Assembly: GCF_021458635.1 (NCBI RefSeq)
Contig: NZ_JAIRDQ010000005.1
Coordinates: forward strand, 1-64,000
Source: Bradyrhizobium monzae
GTDB lineage: Bacteria; Pseudomonadota; Alphaproteobacteria; Rhizobiales; Xanthobacteraceae
Direction: 5' to 3'
DNA length: 64,000 bases
The stretch's first letter is position 1; every line of letters begins with the position of its first letter. Shown here in pieces: positions 23,089 through 32,044 of the stretch. The position numbers and the translations under genes were made by a program. A model generated the notes under the pieces. That model worked only from the letters and a program-made list of their open reading frames with translations, made no database searches and had not been told where the DNA came from.

Positions 23089-23304
23089 CTCAGAAGGCGG
23101 AAACACGGGACGACGGGCCGACTGGCCCTGCCACACCAAAATCACGAATGATTTGCTGAGACCGTCCGTTCAGCTCCCGGCCGGGGTCTGCGGATGCGCG
23201 CGTTATACGGATTTTGGCCGGCTTGGCAAGGTTTGCGGCCGGATTTTCGGCCCGGATCGTACCGGAGCGGGTGGTGGGACCGGTCCTCTTATACCACATC
23301 CGGC

Positions 23305-23333
23305 TTGATCTCTTTGTTTGTATATCATACAAA
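23305..23333 (+). promoter_or_regulatory. TetR operator and promoter for the regulator-desaturase pair
   Basis: TTTGTAT-ATC-ATACAAA (23317-23333) is a perfect inverted repeat. TTGATC (23305-23310) is a possible -35 with TACAAA (23328-23333) as -10 at 17 bp. The operator would therefore block the promoter. It ends 18 bp before the TetR start. Confidence 0.6.
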
Positions 23334-23351
23334 TAAGTCAGGAGAGATCCG

Positions 23352-24071
23352 ATGACGGAAAAGTCGGCCGGGGAGCCGTTTGATCAGGAGCCGTTTGAGA
23401 CGGCTGGTGACCCCAAACATGCCGCGCGGGCTACGCGCTCGGCTGGGCGCAAGATGCGTTCCCTGCTGCTGGACGCCGCGAGCCCGCTGTTTCGGGAGCG
23501 GGGGCTGTTGGGCACCGCGATCACCGATATCGCAGCCGCCGCGGACGCCTTCCCGAGCCAGATCACCTATTACTTCCGCACCAAGGAGGCGCTGTTCGTC
23601 GAATGCGCCTGCCGCGATCTCCTGTATCTGGCGCGCGCGACCGAGCAGGCGGCGCTGAAGGCGCGCACACCGCGGGAATACACCCACGCGCTGGCCGAGA
23701 CCGTGACCGCCAGCGATTCGATCGCCTTCTTCGCCGAGGCGTTGATGCTGACGCGGCGGCGACAGGATCTGGCGCCGCTGGTCGAGCGCACTATCGAACG
23801 CCTGCACAGCGAAGGCGCACGGGCTTATGCGGGCCAGGTCGCCCGCCATGGCTGGCGCTCGCTGCGCGCGCCCGACGACAGCTCGCGGCGGTTCTGGGCG
23901 GTCGCCATCGGTGTCATTCTCGAGGGCTACGCCATGGGCCGCTCGCCCGAGGCACTCTGCGAAGAGATGCTGCGCGTGCTCGGCGAGCAGGCGAAATCCA
24001 CTGGCGATGCTGCGCGCCTGCGTCTCGTCGACGAGCGTGGCGCATCAAACAATTCGAACGAGGAGAGGTAG
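23352..24071 (+). CDS. TetR-family regulator, probable desaturase repressor
   Basis: 239 residues. The helix-turn-helix is clear (LLDAASPLFRERGLLGTAIT, then AFPSQITYYFRTKEALF). A 30-residue N-terminal extension precedes it. The ligand domain is helical and not assignable. The start follows CAGGAGAG. Only 3 bp separate its stop from the desaturase start, so they are co-transcribed, and a perfect palindrome overlaps their promoter. Fatty acyl-CoA or unsaturated fatty acid sensing is likely by analogy with other desaturase-linked TetR proteins, but not shown. Confidence 0.9.
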   Translation: MTEKSAGEPFDQEPFETAGDPKHAARATRSAGRKMRSLLLDAASPLFRERGLLGTAITDIAAAADAFPSQITYYFRTKEALFVECACRDLLYLARATEQAALKARTPREYTHALAETVTASDSIAFFAEALMLTRRRQDLAPLVERTIERLHSEGARAYAGQVARHGWRSLRAPDDSSRRFWAVAIGVILEGYAMGRSPEALCEEMLRVLGEQAKSTGDAARLRLVDERGASNNSNEER

Positions 24072-24074
24072 GCC

Positions 24075-25100
24075 ATGACCGCGCTTCGGATGCGTGCCCG
24101 CGATTTCCTGACCGACGATCAACTGGTCGACGTGCGTCAGCGCGTGACCTGGAAGGGTGTCGCGATGATCGCGCACGCCTGGGCGTTGATCATTGGCGCG
24201 GTCGCCTTGGTCGCGTGGTGGCCCAATCCGATCACCTATGTTCTCGCCGTCGCCATCATCGGCTCGCGCCAGCTCGGCTTGGCGATCCTCATGCATGACG
24301 GCGCGCATGGTTGCCTGTCCGCGGACGAGAAGACCAATCTGGCCTTGAGCCAGTGGCTCTGCGCCTATCCGCTCTTTGCCGAGACGCGCAGCTATCGGCG
24401 CTATCACCTGCAGCATCATGCACGCACCCAGCAGGAGGATGACCCTGATCTGGTGCTGTCGGCGCCGTTTCCGATCACCAGGCTGAGCTATCGCCGCAAG
24501 TTCATCCGCGACGTCACCGGACAGACCGGCTACCAGCAGCGCAAGGCGCAATTGCTCAACGCGCTCGGGCCGAAGGACTGGCCGTGGCGGCAGCGCGCCG
24601 CGCATTTCTGGGAGAAGCTCGGGCCGCAATGCCTGGTCAACGCCGCGATGTTCGCCGCGCTCACGGCGGCCGGCGTGTGGTGGGCCTATCCGCTGCTATG
24701 GCTGGTGCCGCTGTTGACCTGGATGATGGTCATCACCCGCATCCGCAACATCGCCGAGCATGCTGTCGTTCCCGACAGCAGCGATCCCTTGCGCAACACC
24801 CGCACCACGCATGCCAATTTCCTCGAGCGTCTGTTCATCGCGCCGTACTACGTGAACTATCACCTCGAGCATCATCTGCTGTTCTACGTGCCCTGCTACA
24901 ATCTGCCGAAGGTGCACCGCCTGCTCAGTGAAAGCCGGCATGCGGAGCGGATGGAGGTGCAGCCGAATTACGCCGCAGTGCTGCGACTCGCTACCGCCAA
25001 GCCGAACCGCGACGACCGGCCGGGCCAATTGGTCAGCAATGCGCGCCGCGCGCAGGCCGGTGCCGAAGTTGGTGCGGATCAGAAGGCCGGCGGGTTTTGA
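24075..25100 (+). CDS. Membrane-bound fatty acid desaturase
   Basis: Di-iron desaturase of 341 residues with about four membrane helices. All three histidine boxes are present: HDGAH (His74-His78), HLQHH (His111-His115) and NYHLEHH near residue 258. It would introduce a double bond into an acyl chain in the inner membrane using O2. GGAGAGG precedes the ATG. Coupling to a TetR regulator and position next to the fab cluster support a lipid role. Regiospecificity cannot be read. Confidence 0.9.
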   Translation: MTALRMRARDFLTDDQLVDVRQRVTWKGVAMIAHAWALIIGAVALVAWWPNPITYVLAVAIIGSRQLGLAILMHDGAHGCLSADEKTNLALSQWLCAYPLFAETRSYRRYHLQHHARTQQEDDPDLVLSAPFPITRLSYRRKFIRDVTGQTGYQQRKAQLLNALGPKDWPWRQRAAHFWEKLGPQCLVNAAMFAALTAAGVWWAYPLLWLVPLLTWMMVITRIRNIAEHAVVPDSSDPLRNTRTTHANFLERLFIAPYYVNYHLEHHLLFYVPCYNLPKVHRLLSESRHAERMEVQPNYAAVLRLATAKPNRDDRPGQLVSNARRAQAGAEVGADQKAGGF

Positions 25101-25274
25101 GAGGCCGCGTCAGCAGTTGAATGCCGGCCAAGGCCACCGTCTTGGCTTGACAGTCCGGCCCCGGACAGTGTCTACGGCCCCTTTCGGAGCATGGTCGGGA
25201 ACCAAGGCTCGGGCCGGACGTCATCGGCTGCCGGGTTCTCGAAGCACACGGCTCGAGCGATCCAGGGAGCGCCG

Positions 25275-26234
25275 ATGACGGCAGCATTCACATTTCCGGG
25301 GCAGGGTTCCCAGGCCGTTGGCATGGGCAAGGCTCTGGCCGACGCCTTTCCGGTGGCGCGCGCCGTGTTCGACGAGGTCGACGCCGCGCTTGGAGAGAAG
25401 CTGACGGCCACGATCTGGGATGGTCCGGCCGAAACCCTTCAGCTCACCGAGAACGCCCAGCCGGCCCTGATGGCGGTGTCTGTGGCGACCCTGCGGGTGC
25501 TGGAGGCTGAAGCAGGGTTTTCCGTGGGGCGGGATGCGGCGTTCGTTGCCGGTCACTCGCTCGGCGAATATTCGGCGCTGGCTGCGGCCGGCAGCTTGAC
25601 GATCTCGGACACCGCGCGGCTGCTTCGCATCCGCGGTCTCGCAATGCAAAAAGCCGTGCCGGTCGGCGCCGGCGCGATGGCCGCGCTGCTCGGCCTCGAT
25701 TACGATGCGGCCATTGAGGTCGCCAAGGAGGCGGCACAGGGGCAGGTCTGCCAGGCCGCCAATGACAATGGCGGCGGCCAGGTGGTCGTCTCCGGCGACA
25801 AGGCCGCGGTCGACCGCGCCGTCGAGATCGCGAAGACCAAGGGCGCCAAGCGCGCCATGCTGCTGCCGGTGTCCGCGCCGTTCCATTGCAAGCTGATGCA
25901 GCCCGCCGCGGACGCGATGGCCGAGGCGCTGTCCAAGGTCACGATCAAGGCGCCGGCTGCGCCGCTGGTCTCAAACGTGCTCGCAAGCGCCATCACCGAT
26001 CCTGACGAGATCCGCCGCCGCCTGGTCGAGCAGGTCACCGGCACGGTGCGCTGGCGCGAGTCGGTTGGTTACATGGCGGGGCAGGGCGTCACCCGATTCT
26101 TCGAGATCGGCGCGGGCAAGGTGCTGACGGGCCTCGTCAAGCGTATTGCCGACGGCGCCGTCGGCGTTGCCGTGGGCGGTCCGAATGACATTGCCGCCGC
26201 CAAGGATGCATTGGCTGCTGCGAAGCAAGCTTAA
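25275..26234 (+). CDS. fabD: Malonyl-CoA:ACP transacylase
   Basis: Soluble enzyme of 319 residues loading malonate onto acyl carrier protein for fatty acid elongation. FPGQGSQ opens the protein, and the nucleophilic serine is Ser95 in GHSLGE, with PFHC further on for the catalytic histidine. The ATG at 25275 follows AGGGAG; a longer in-frame start at 25191 lacks homology. It leads the fabD-fabG-acpP-fabF series. A palindromic repeat separates it from fabG. Confidence 0.97.
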   Translation: MTAAFTFPGQGSQAVGMGKALADAFPVARAVFDEVDAALGEKLTATIWDGPAETLQLTENAQPALMAVSVATLRVLEAEAGFSVGRDAAFVAGHSLGEYSALAAAGSLTISDTARLLRIRGLAMQKAVPVGAGAMAALLGLDYDAAIEVAKEAAQGQVCQAANDNGGGQVVVSGDKAAVDRAVEIAKTKGAKRAMLLPVSAPFHCKLMQPAADAMAEALSKVTIKAPAAPLVSNVLASAITDPDEIRRRLVEQVTGTVRWRESVGYMAGQGVTRFFEIGAGKVLTGLVKRIADGAVGVAVGGPNDIAAAKDALAAAKQA

Positions 26235-26235
26235 G

Positions 26236-26288
26236 TTTGCGCACGATCTTTCCGGAAAGCCGCTGCACACTTTTCCGGATCGTCGTGC
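26236..26288. repeat. Intergenic palindromic repeat, copy A
   Basis: TTTGCGCACGATCTT...TTTTCCGGATCGT forms an imperfect stem (ACGATC/GATCGT outer pair, TTTCCGGAAA inside). It shares its ends and the CCGCT-CACACTTTTCCGGAT half with the element at 60792-60868, so both belong to one dispersed intergenic family. It lies 1 bp after the fabD stop. Confidence 0.6.
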
Positions 26289-26304
26289 TTTGGAGGAGTT
26301 TTCG

Positions 26305-27042
26305 ATGTTCGATCTGACTGGCAAAAAGGCGCTCGTCACCGGCGCGACCGGCGGTATCGGCGGCGCGATCGCACAGGCGCTGCACGCCCAGGGCGCGACC
26401 GTTGCGATCTCGGGGACGCGCAAGGACGTGCTGGACGAACTGGCCGGCAAGCTCGGCGAGCGCACCTTCGTGCTGCCCTGCAATCTCTCCAAGGCCGACG
26501 AGGTCGAGGCGCTGGTCCCGGCCGCGGAAGCTGCGATGGGCCAGGTCGACATTCTGATCGCCAACGCCGGCATCACGCGTGACAATCTGTTCGTTCAGCT
26601 TCGTGATGAGGATTGGGACGAGGTCATCAACGTCAATCTGACCGCGACCTTCCGCCTGGCGCGCGCCGCCACCAAATTGATGATGCGCAAGCGCTTCGGC
26701 CGTATCATTGCCATCACCTCGGTGGTCGGCGTCACCGGCAATCCCGGGCAGGGCAACTACACCGCGTCGAAGGCCGGCCTGATCGGCATGATCAAGACGC
26801 TAGGGGCCGAATACGCAAAGCGCGGCGTGACCGCGAACTGCATTGCACCCGGCTTCATCAAGACGCCGATGACGGATGCGCTCAACGACAAGCAGCGCGA
26901 GACGATTCTGACCAAGGTTCCGGCCAATCGCCTGGGCACGCCCGAGGACATTGCGGCGGCCGCGGTCTACCTGAGTTCGAACGAAGCGGCCTACGTCACC
27001 GGCCAGACCATCCATGTCAACGGCGGCATGGCCATGATCTGA
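26305..27042 (+). CDS. fabG: 3-oxoacyl-ACP reductase
   Basis: NADPH-dependent short-chain dehydrogenase of 245 residues, reducing beta-ketoacyl-ACP. It has the TGATGGIGGAIA cofactor motif, NAGITRDNLF, ITSVVGVTGNPGQGNY leading to the catalytic YTASK, and the C-terminal VTGQTIHVNGGM, all typical of FabG. The start at 26305 follows TGGAGGAG; an in-frame upstream start at 26146 overlaps fabD and the repeat. It acts between FabF and the dehydratase in elongation. Confidence 0.97.
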   Translation: MFDLTGKKALVTGATGGIGGAIAQALHAQGATVAISGTRKDVLDELAGKLGERTFVLPCNLSKADEVEALVPAAEAAMGQVDILIANAGITRDNLFVQLRDEDWDEVINVNLTATFRLARAATKLMMRKRFGRIIAITSVVGVTGNPGQGNYTASKAGLIGMIKTLGAEYAKRGVTANCIAPGFIKTPMTDALNDKQRETILTKVPANRLGTPEDIAAAAVYLSSNEAAYVTGQTIHVNGGMAMI

Positions 27043-27173
27043 TACGTCGTTCCGCACTGCCCACATGGGCGGGCAGGATGCGGCAAACGGCGTTTTCGGA
27101 GCGAATTGAGGCGTGTAGTCAAGGCAGTTGAAGTGTGATAACCGGACCTTCAACGGATGGGCAAAGAACGCCA

Positions 27174-27200
27174 TTGCAGGTTTTTGAAACCCTGTATATT
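27174..27200 (+). promoter_or_regulatory. Candidate acpP promoter within the 308-bp fabG-acpP gap
   Basis: TTGCAG (27174-27179) and TATATT (27195-27200) are 15 bp apart, short for sigma-70 but the best pair in the 27043-27350 gap. The rest of the gap holds no gene; it includes a TGCCCACATGGGCGGGCA palindromic stretch soon after fabG. acpP is usually transcribed very strongly from its own promoter. Confidence 0.4.
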
Positions 27201-27350
27201 GGCGATGCGGAGCCTTGGCCGTCGTTCGCCGGGCCTCCATCGGTTAAGGTGGGGCCAAATCAAAGTTCGTAAGCGAAGGCAGTCAACGACCACGACGGCT
27301 CGTATCGTCCCGGGGGGTCGGGTCTACAGGGAACAACACGAGGTTATGCA

Positions 27351-27590
27351 ATGAGTGACATTGGCGAGCGGGTTAAGAAGATCGTGGTCGAACACCTTGG
27401 TGTTGAACCCGAGAAGGTTGTCGACGCAGCGAGCTTCATCGATGACCTCGGCGCCGACAGTCTGGACACCGTCGAACTGGTGATGGCGTTCGAAGAAGAA
27501 TTCGGGTGCGAGATTCCGGACGACGCCGCGGAAACGATTCTCACCGTCGGCGACGCTACGAAGTTTCTCGAGAAGAACGCGAAGAGCTAA
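27351..27590 (+). CDS. acpP: Acyl carrier protein
   Basis: Acidic four-helix carrier of 79 residues holding growing acyl chains on 4'-phosphopantetheine. The attachment serine is Ser37 in GADSLDTVELVM, the universal motif. The length is standard. It is followed by a terminator before fabF, so it is produced in excess of its neighbours, as expected for ACP. Confidence 0.98.
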   Translation: MSDIGERVKKIVVEHLGVEPEKVVDAASFIDDLGADSLDTVELVMAFEEEFGCEIPDDAAETILTVGDATKFLEKNAKS

Positions 27591-27619
27591 GGCTCTTCAT
27601 TTTCGCGGGGACAACATTG

Positions 27620-27664
27620 AAACCGGACGGGCCGCTTCGCAGCGGTCAGCCGGTTTCTTGTTAT
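27620..27664 (+). terminator. Terminator/attenuator between acpP and fabF
   Basis: AAACCGG (27620-27626) pairs with CCGGTTT (27650-27656), with an inner CCGCT-TCGC-AGCGG stem, followed by CTTGTTATT. It fits a partial rho-independent terminator that lets acpP be expressed above fabF. Confidence 0.7.
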
Positions 27665-27698
27665 TGGCCGTGAATCTTTCGATTCGGAGTTTTCGGAT

Positions 27699-28964
27699 AT
27701 GAGGCGGGTTGTCGTCACTGGTCTCGGCATGGTGTCGCCACTCGGCTGCGGCGTCGAGCCAACCTGGAAACGCATCCTCAACGGCGAAAGCGGTGCACGC
27801 AGGATCGAGAGCTTCGATGTCTCCGATCTGCAGACCAAATACGCCTGCACAGTCGTGCGCGGCGACGGCAGCAACGACAGCTTCAATCCCGATATCTGGA
27901 TGGAGCCGAAAGACCAGCGCAAGGTCGACGACTTCATCATCTTCGGCATGGCCGCGGCCGGCCAGGCGCTCGACGATGCCAACTGGCATCCGGAGACCGA
28001 AGAGGACAAATGCGCGACCGGCACCATGATCGGCTCGGGCATCGGCGGCCTCAACGGCATTGCCGAAACGGCGATCCTGCTGAAGGAGCGCGGACCCCGC
28101 CGGGTGTCGCCATTCTTCATTCCGGGCCGCCTGATCAATCTCGCCTCCGGCTATGTCTCGATCAAGCACGGGCTGAAGGGGCCGAACCATTCGGTGGTCA
28201 CGGCCTGCTCGACCGGTGCGCATGCCGTCGGCGACGCCGCGCGGCTGATCGCGCTGGGCGATGCCGACGTCATGGTCGCTGGCGGCGCGGAGTCGCCGAT
28301 CAGCCGTATCGGCATTGCCGGCTTCAACGCCGCGCGTGCGCTCTCGACCGGCTTCAACGACACGCCCGAGAAGGCCTCGCGTCCCTATGACAAGGACCGC
28401 GACGGCTTCGTGATGGGCGAGGGCGCCGGCGTCCTCGTCCTGGAGGAGCTGGAGCACGCCCAGCGCCGCCACGCGAAGATCTATGCCGAGGTGATTGGCT
28501 ACGGCCTGTCAGGTGACGCCTATCACATAACGTCGCCGGCGCCCGATGGTGATGGCGGCTTCCGGAGCATGTCGGCGGCGCTCAAGCGCGCAGGTCTGAC
28601 CGCATCCGACCTCGACTATATCAACGCACACGGCACCTCGACGCCGCTCGGCGACGAGATCGAGCTCGGCGCGGTGGAGCGGCTGCTCGGCAATGCTGCC
28701 TCCAAGGTTGCGATGTCCTCGACCAAATCGTCGACCGGCCATCTGCTCGGCGCGGCCGGCGCGATCGAGGCGATCTTCGCCATCCTCGCGATTCGCGATA
28801 ACATCGTCCCGCCGACCATCAACCTGGACAACCCGTCGGTGGAGACCGCGATCGATCTCGTGCCGCATAAGGCGAAGCAGCGCGAGGTCAACGTCGCGTT
28901 GTCGAATTCTTTCGGTTTCGGCGGTACCAATGCGTCGGTGATCCTCCGGCGGCTGGCCCATTAG
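27699..28964 (+). CDS. fabF: 3-oxoacyl-ACP synthase II
   Basis: Condensing enzyme of 421 residues elongating acyl-ACP with malonyl-ACP. The active-site cysteine is in VTACSTGAHAVGDA, the first histidine in NAHGTSTPLGD, the second in SSTKSSTGHLLGAAG, and the C-terminal NSFGFGGTNAS is present. The start gives MRRVVVTGLGMVSP, the standard N-terminus. It follows acpP and precedes mltG, as in most alphaproteobacteria. Confidence 0.97.
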   Translation: MRRVVVTGLGMVSPLGCGVEPTWKRILNGESGARRIESFDVSDLQTKYACTVVRGDGSNDSFNPDIWMEPKDQRKVDDFIIFGMAAAGQALDDANWHPETEEDKCATGTMIGSGIGGLNGIAETAILLKERGPRRVSPFFIPGRLINLASGYVSIKHGLKGPNHSVVTACSTGAHAVGDAARLIALGDADVMVAGGAESPISRIGIAGFNAARALSTGFNDTPEKASRPYDKDRDGFVMGEGAGVLVLEELEHAQRRHAKIYAEVIGYGLSGDAYHITSPAPDGDGGFRSMSAALKRAGLTASDLDYINAHGTSTPLGDEIELGAVERLLGNAASKVAMSSTKSSTGHLLGAAGAIEAIFAILAIRDNIVPPTINLDNPSVETAIDLVPHKAKQREVNVALSNSFGFGGTNASVILRRLAH

Positions 28965-29090
28965 TTTGTGTTTGCAACGAATCCACCGTTTTGCCGTATT
29001 CGGCGATAAGTCATACCCTCGGGCGCGTGCATTTGGCTCGGCAAGCGATTGTCAGGCTGCGATTGAACCGGCAGGATTCAGGTTGCTTCG

Positions 29091-30362
29091 ATGAGTGAAA
29101 GGCCGCCCATTTCGCCCCGGAGTCCGCGGGCAGCGCTCGAGCCCGAGCAGGTCCCGCCGCCGCCGAAGCGTTCGGAGCGGGCGCGCAACCCGTTCGTCGT
29201 GGTCGGCAACGCCATCATCACCCTGCTGCTGATCGCCATGCTCGGCGCCGGCGGCGCCTATTATTACGGTCGGCAGGCGCTCGAGGCGCCGGGGCCGCTG
29301 AAGGAAGACAAGATCGTCAACATCCCGCAGCGTGCGGGCAAGCGTGACATCGCCGAGACCCTGAACAAGGAAGGCGTGACCGATGTCAATCCGTGGGTGT
29401 TCATCGCCGCGGTGGCTGCGCTGAAGGCGAGCTCGGACCTGAAGCCGGGGGAATATTCGTTCCAGAAGAACGCATCCCTGCGTGACGTCATCGCCACCAT
29501 CGTCGAGGGCAAGGTGGTGCAGCATTCCGTCACGATTCCGGAAGGCCTGACCTCCGAGCAGATCGTGGCGCGGCTGTCCGACAACGACATCTTCACCGGC
29601 AGCGTGCGCGAATTGCCGCGTGAAGGCACGCTGCTGCCGGAGACCTACAAGTTCCCGCGCGGGACCCCGCGCGACCAGGTGATCCAGCGCATGCAGCAGG
29701 CGCACAAGCGCGTGCTCGCGGAGATCTGGGAGCGCCGCAGCCAGGACCTTCCGGTCAAGACCCCGGAGCAGCTGGAAACGCTCGCCTCGATCGTCGAGAA
29801 GGAGACCGGCAAACCGGATGAGCGCAGCCGCGTCGCTGCCGTGTTCGTCAATCGGCTCAAGCAGAAGATCAAGCTGCAGTCCGATCCGACCATCATCTAC
29901 GGCCTCGTCGGCGGTAAGGGCACCCTGGGACGCCCGATCAAGCGCAGCGAGATCACGCAGCCGTCACCCTACAACACCTATGTGATCGAGGGCTTACCGC
30001 CGGGCCCGATCGCCAACCCCGGCCGCGCCTCGCTGGAGGCGGCCGCCAACCCGGCCCGAACCCGCGACCTCTTCTTCGTGGCGGACGGCACCGGCGGGCA
30101 CGCCTTCACCGAGACCTACGACGCGCACCAGAAGAACGTCGCCAAGTTGCGCGCGATGGAGAAGCAGATCCAGAACGACACGGTCGAGCCGGCCGATGAC
30201 GCGCCGGCGCCGGCCGCCGCCGCGCCAGCGGCCGTCGATACGGCACCGACCGCGACCACGCCCAAGCCGACCCAGCAGAAGAAACCGCCGGCGCGGCCAG
30301 CCAATCCCGCGCCCGCACGGCAGGGCGCGGTGCAGCCGTCGCCGCCGGTGATCCAGCGCTAG
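29091..30362 (+). CDS. mltG: Endolytic murein transglycosylase (YceG family)
   Basis: Inner-membrane-anchored lytic transglycosylase of 423 residues that cuts new glycan strands and sets their length. A proline-rich cytoplasmic start is followed by one helix (VVGNAIITLLLIAMLGAGGAYYYG, about residues 40-63), then the LysM-like and catalytic YceG domain. The catalytic glutamate is in SIVEKETGK, with LQSDPTIIYG and SPYNTY motifs after it. The last 60 or so residues are Ala/Pro-rich and likely disordered. Confidence 0.95.
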   Translation: MSERPPISPRSPRAALEPEQVPPPPKRSERARNPFVVVGNAIITLLLIAMLGAGGAYYYGRQALEAPGPLKEDKIVNIPQRAGKRDIAETLNKEGVTDVNPWVFIAAVAALKASSDLKPGEYSFQKNASLRDVIATIVEGKVVQHSVTIPEGLTSEQIVARLSDNDIFTGSVRELPREGTLLPETYKFPRGTPRDQVIQRMQQAHKRVLAEIWERRSQDLPVKTPEQLETLASIVEKETGKPDERSRVAAVFVNRLKQKIKLQSDPTIIYGLVGGKGTLGRPIKRSEITQPSPYNTYVIEGLPPGPIANPGRASLEAAANPARTRDLFFVADGTGGHAFTETYDAHQKNVAKLRAMEKQIQNDTVEPADDAPAPAAAAPAAVDTAPTATTPKPTQQKKPPARPANPAPARQGAVQPSPPVIQR

Positions 30363-30493
30363 GCCTTGGTCCGGGTCCGCCCCTGCGCAGACCTGCCACG
30401 GGACTTTGCGGATTCCACTTTCCTGCAAAATAGTCTTAAGATTCGCGTGGCCTGATGGCCTCGCGAATCCATGTTTCCGGAGAATTTGACCTG

Positions 30494-31381
30494 ATGGCGC
30501 TGTCGTCCATGACCGGCTTTGCCCGAAGCCACGGCGCTAGCGGGCCGTATACGTTCGAATGGGAATTGAAGTCGGTCAACGCCAAGGGCTTTGATCTCAG
30601 GGTGCGGCTGCCGCAAGGGTTCGACGAGCTCGAGGCCCACGCCAAGAAGCGCGCGGGCGAACTGTTGTCGCGCGGCACCGTCTACGCCAATCTGAGCGTC
30701 AAGCGTGCCAATGCGGCCGCCACCGTCCGCGTCAACGAGGACGTGCTCAACGCCGTGCTGAAGGCGGCCGCCGTCATTGCCGGAAAGGTCGACGCGGTCG
30801 CGCCGAGCGTTGACGGACTTTTGGCCATCAAGGGTGTCATTGAGGTTGCCGAGCCCGAGGGTGATGAGGAGGAGGACAACGCCGCGCGGGTTGCCGCGGC
30901 TGAAGCCTTCGACAAGGCGCTCGATGAACTCGTGGCGATGCGCAAGCGCGAGGGCAGCTCGCTCGGCCAGATCCTGATCCAACGTGTCGACGAGGTCGAG
31001 CAGCTGGCGAAGAAGGCGGAAGCCGCGCCGGGCCGCAAGCCCGAGGCGATCAAGGCGAGGCTCGCCGAGCAGATCGCCGCGCTGCTGGACACCTCCGACC
31101 GTTTCGATTCCGATCGCCTGATGCAGGAAGCGATCCTGATCGCGACCAGGGCCGACATCCGCGAGGAGCTCGACCGCATCGCCTCGCACGTCGCGCAGGC
31201 GCGCGAGCTGATCGGCAAGGGCGGCCCGATCGGGCGCAAGCTCGATTTTCTGGCGCAGGAGTTTCACCGCGAGGTCAACACCTGCTGCTCGAAGTCGAAC
31301 GACATCGAGCTGACCAATACCGGCCTTGCCATGAAGAACGTGGTCGAGCAATTCCGCGAGCAGGTCCAGAATCTGGAGTGA
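30494..31381 (+). CDS. yicC: YicC-family endoribonuclease
   Basis: 295 residues. The N-terminal MALSSMTGFAR and the C-terminal block (REEL...SHV, GKGGPIGRKLDFLAQEFHREVNT) are diagnostic of YicC. Recent work on the family describes RNase activity, so the name rests on family knowledge. The start at 30494 follows CCGGAGAA. It is 3 bp from gmk, a pairing conserved across proteobacteria. Confidence 0.95.
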   Translation: MALSSMTGFARSHGASGPYTFEWELKSVNAKGFDLRVRLPQGFDELEAHAKKRAGELLSRGTVYANLSVKRANAAATVRVNEDVLNAVLKAAAVIAGKVDAVAPSVDGLLAIKGVIEVAEPEGDEEEDNAARVAAAEAFDKALDELVAMRKREGSSLGQILIQRVDEVEQLAKKAEAAPGRKPEAIKARLAEQIAALLDTSDRFDSDRLMQEAILIATRADIREELDRIASHVAQARELIGKGGPIGRKLDFLAQEFHREVNTCCSKSNDIELTNTGLAMKNVVEQFREQVQNLE

Positions 31382-31384
31382 TCG

Positions 31385-32044
31385 ATGACGACGGGCGGTC
31401 ACGGAACTGACGGTGTCGAGCGGCGCGGGCTGATGTTCGTGCTGTCCTCGCCATCGGGCGCGGGCAAGACGACGCTGTCGCGTCTCCTGATCGACCGCAT
31501 GCCCGGCCTGCGCATGTCGGTGTCGGCGACGACGCGGTCGATGCGGCCCGGCGAGGTCGACGGCCGCGACTATCTGTTCGTCGACAAGCCCAGGTTCGAC
31601 GCCATGGTGAAGGGCGACGAGCTGCTGGAATGGGCAACCGTGTTCGACAACAGCTACGGTACGCCGCGCGCGCCCGTCGAGGCCGCGCTGTCGGCGGGGC
31701 AGGACGTGCTGTTCGACATCGACTGGCAGGGTACCCAGCAGTTGCGCGAAAAAGCGCGCGCCGACGTCGTCAGCGTCTTCATCCTGCCACCCTCAGCGGC
31801 CGATCTCGAGAAGCGGCTGCATTCGCGCGCGCAGGATTCCGACGAGGTGATCCGCAAGCGCATGAGCCGCGCCAGCCACGAGATGAGCCACTGGGCCGAG
31901 TACGACTACATCGTCATCAACCACAATCTCGATGACGCCTTCGCCGAGGTGCAGTCGATCCTGAAGGCCGAGCGCCTCAAGCGCGAGCGGCGGACCGGCC
32001 TCGTGAGCTTCGTGCGAGGGCTGCAAGGTCAGCTTCAAGGCTAG
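31385..32044 (+). CDS. gmk: Guanylate kinase
   Basis: Nucleotide kinase of 219 residues converting GMP to GDP. Walker A is SGAGKTTLSRLL near residue 25, with SATTRSMRPGEVDGRDYLFV for GMP binding and VLFDIDWQGTQQL after it. It is coupled to yicC. Its last 68 bp overlap the 3' end of the convergent gene at 31977, which is unusual but both frames look coding. Confidence 0.97.
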   Translation: MTTGGHGTDGVERRGLMFVLSSPSGAGKTTLSRLLIDRMPGLRMSVSATTRSMRPGEVDGRDYLFVDKPRFDAMVKGDELLEWATVFDNSYGTPRAPVEAALSAGQDVLFDIDWQGTQQLREKARADVVSVFILPPSAADLEKRLHSRAQDSDEVIRKRMSRASHEMSHWAEYDYIVINHNLDDAFAEVQSILKAERLKRERRTGLVSFVRGLQGQLQG

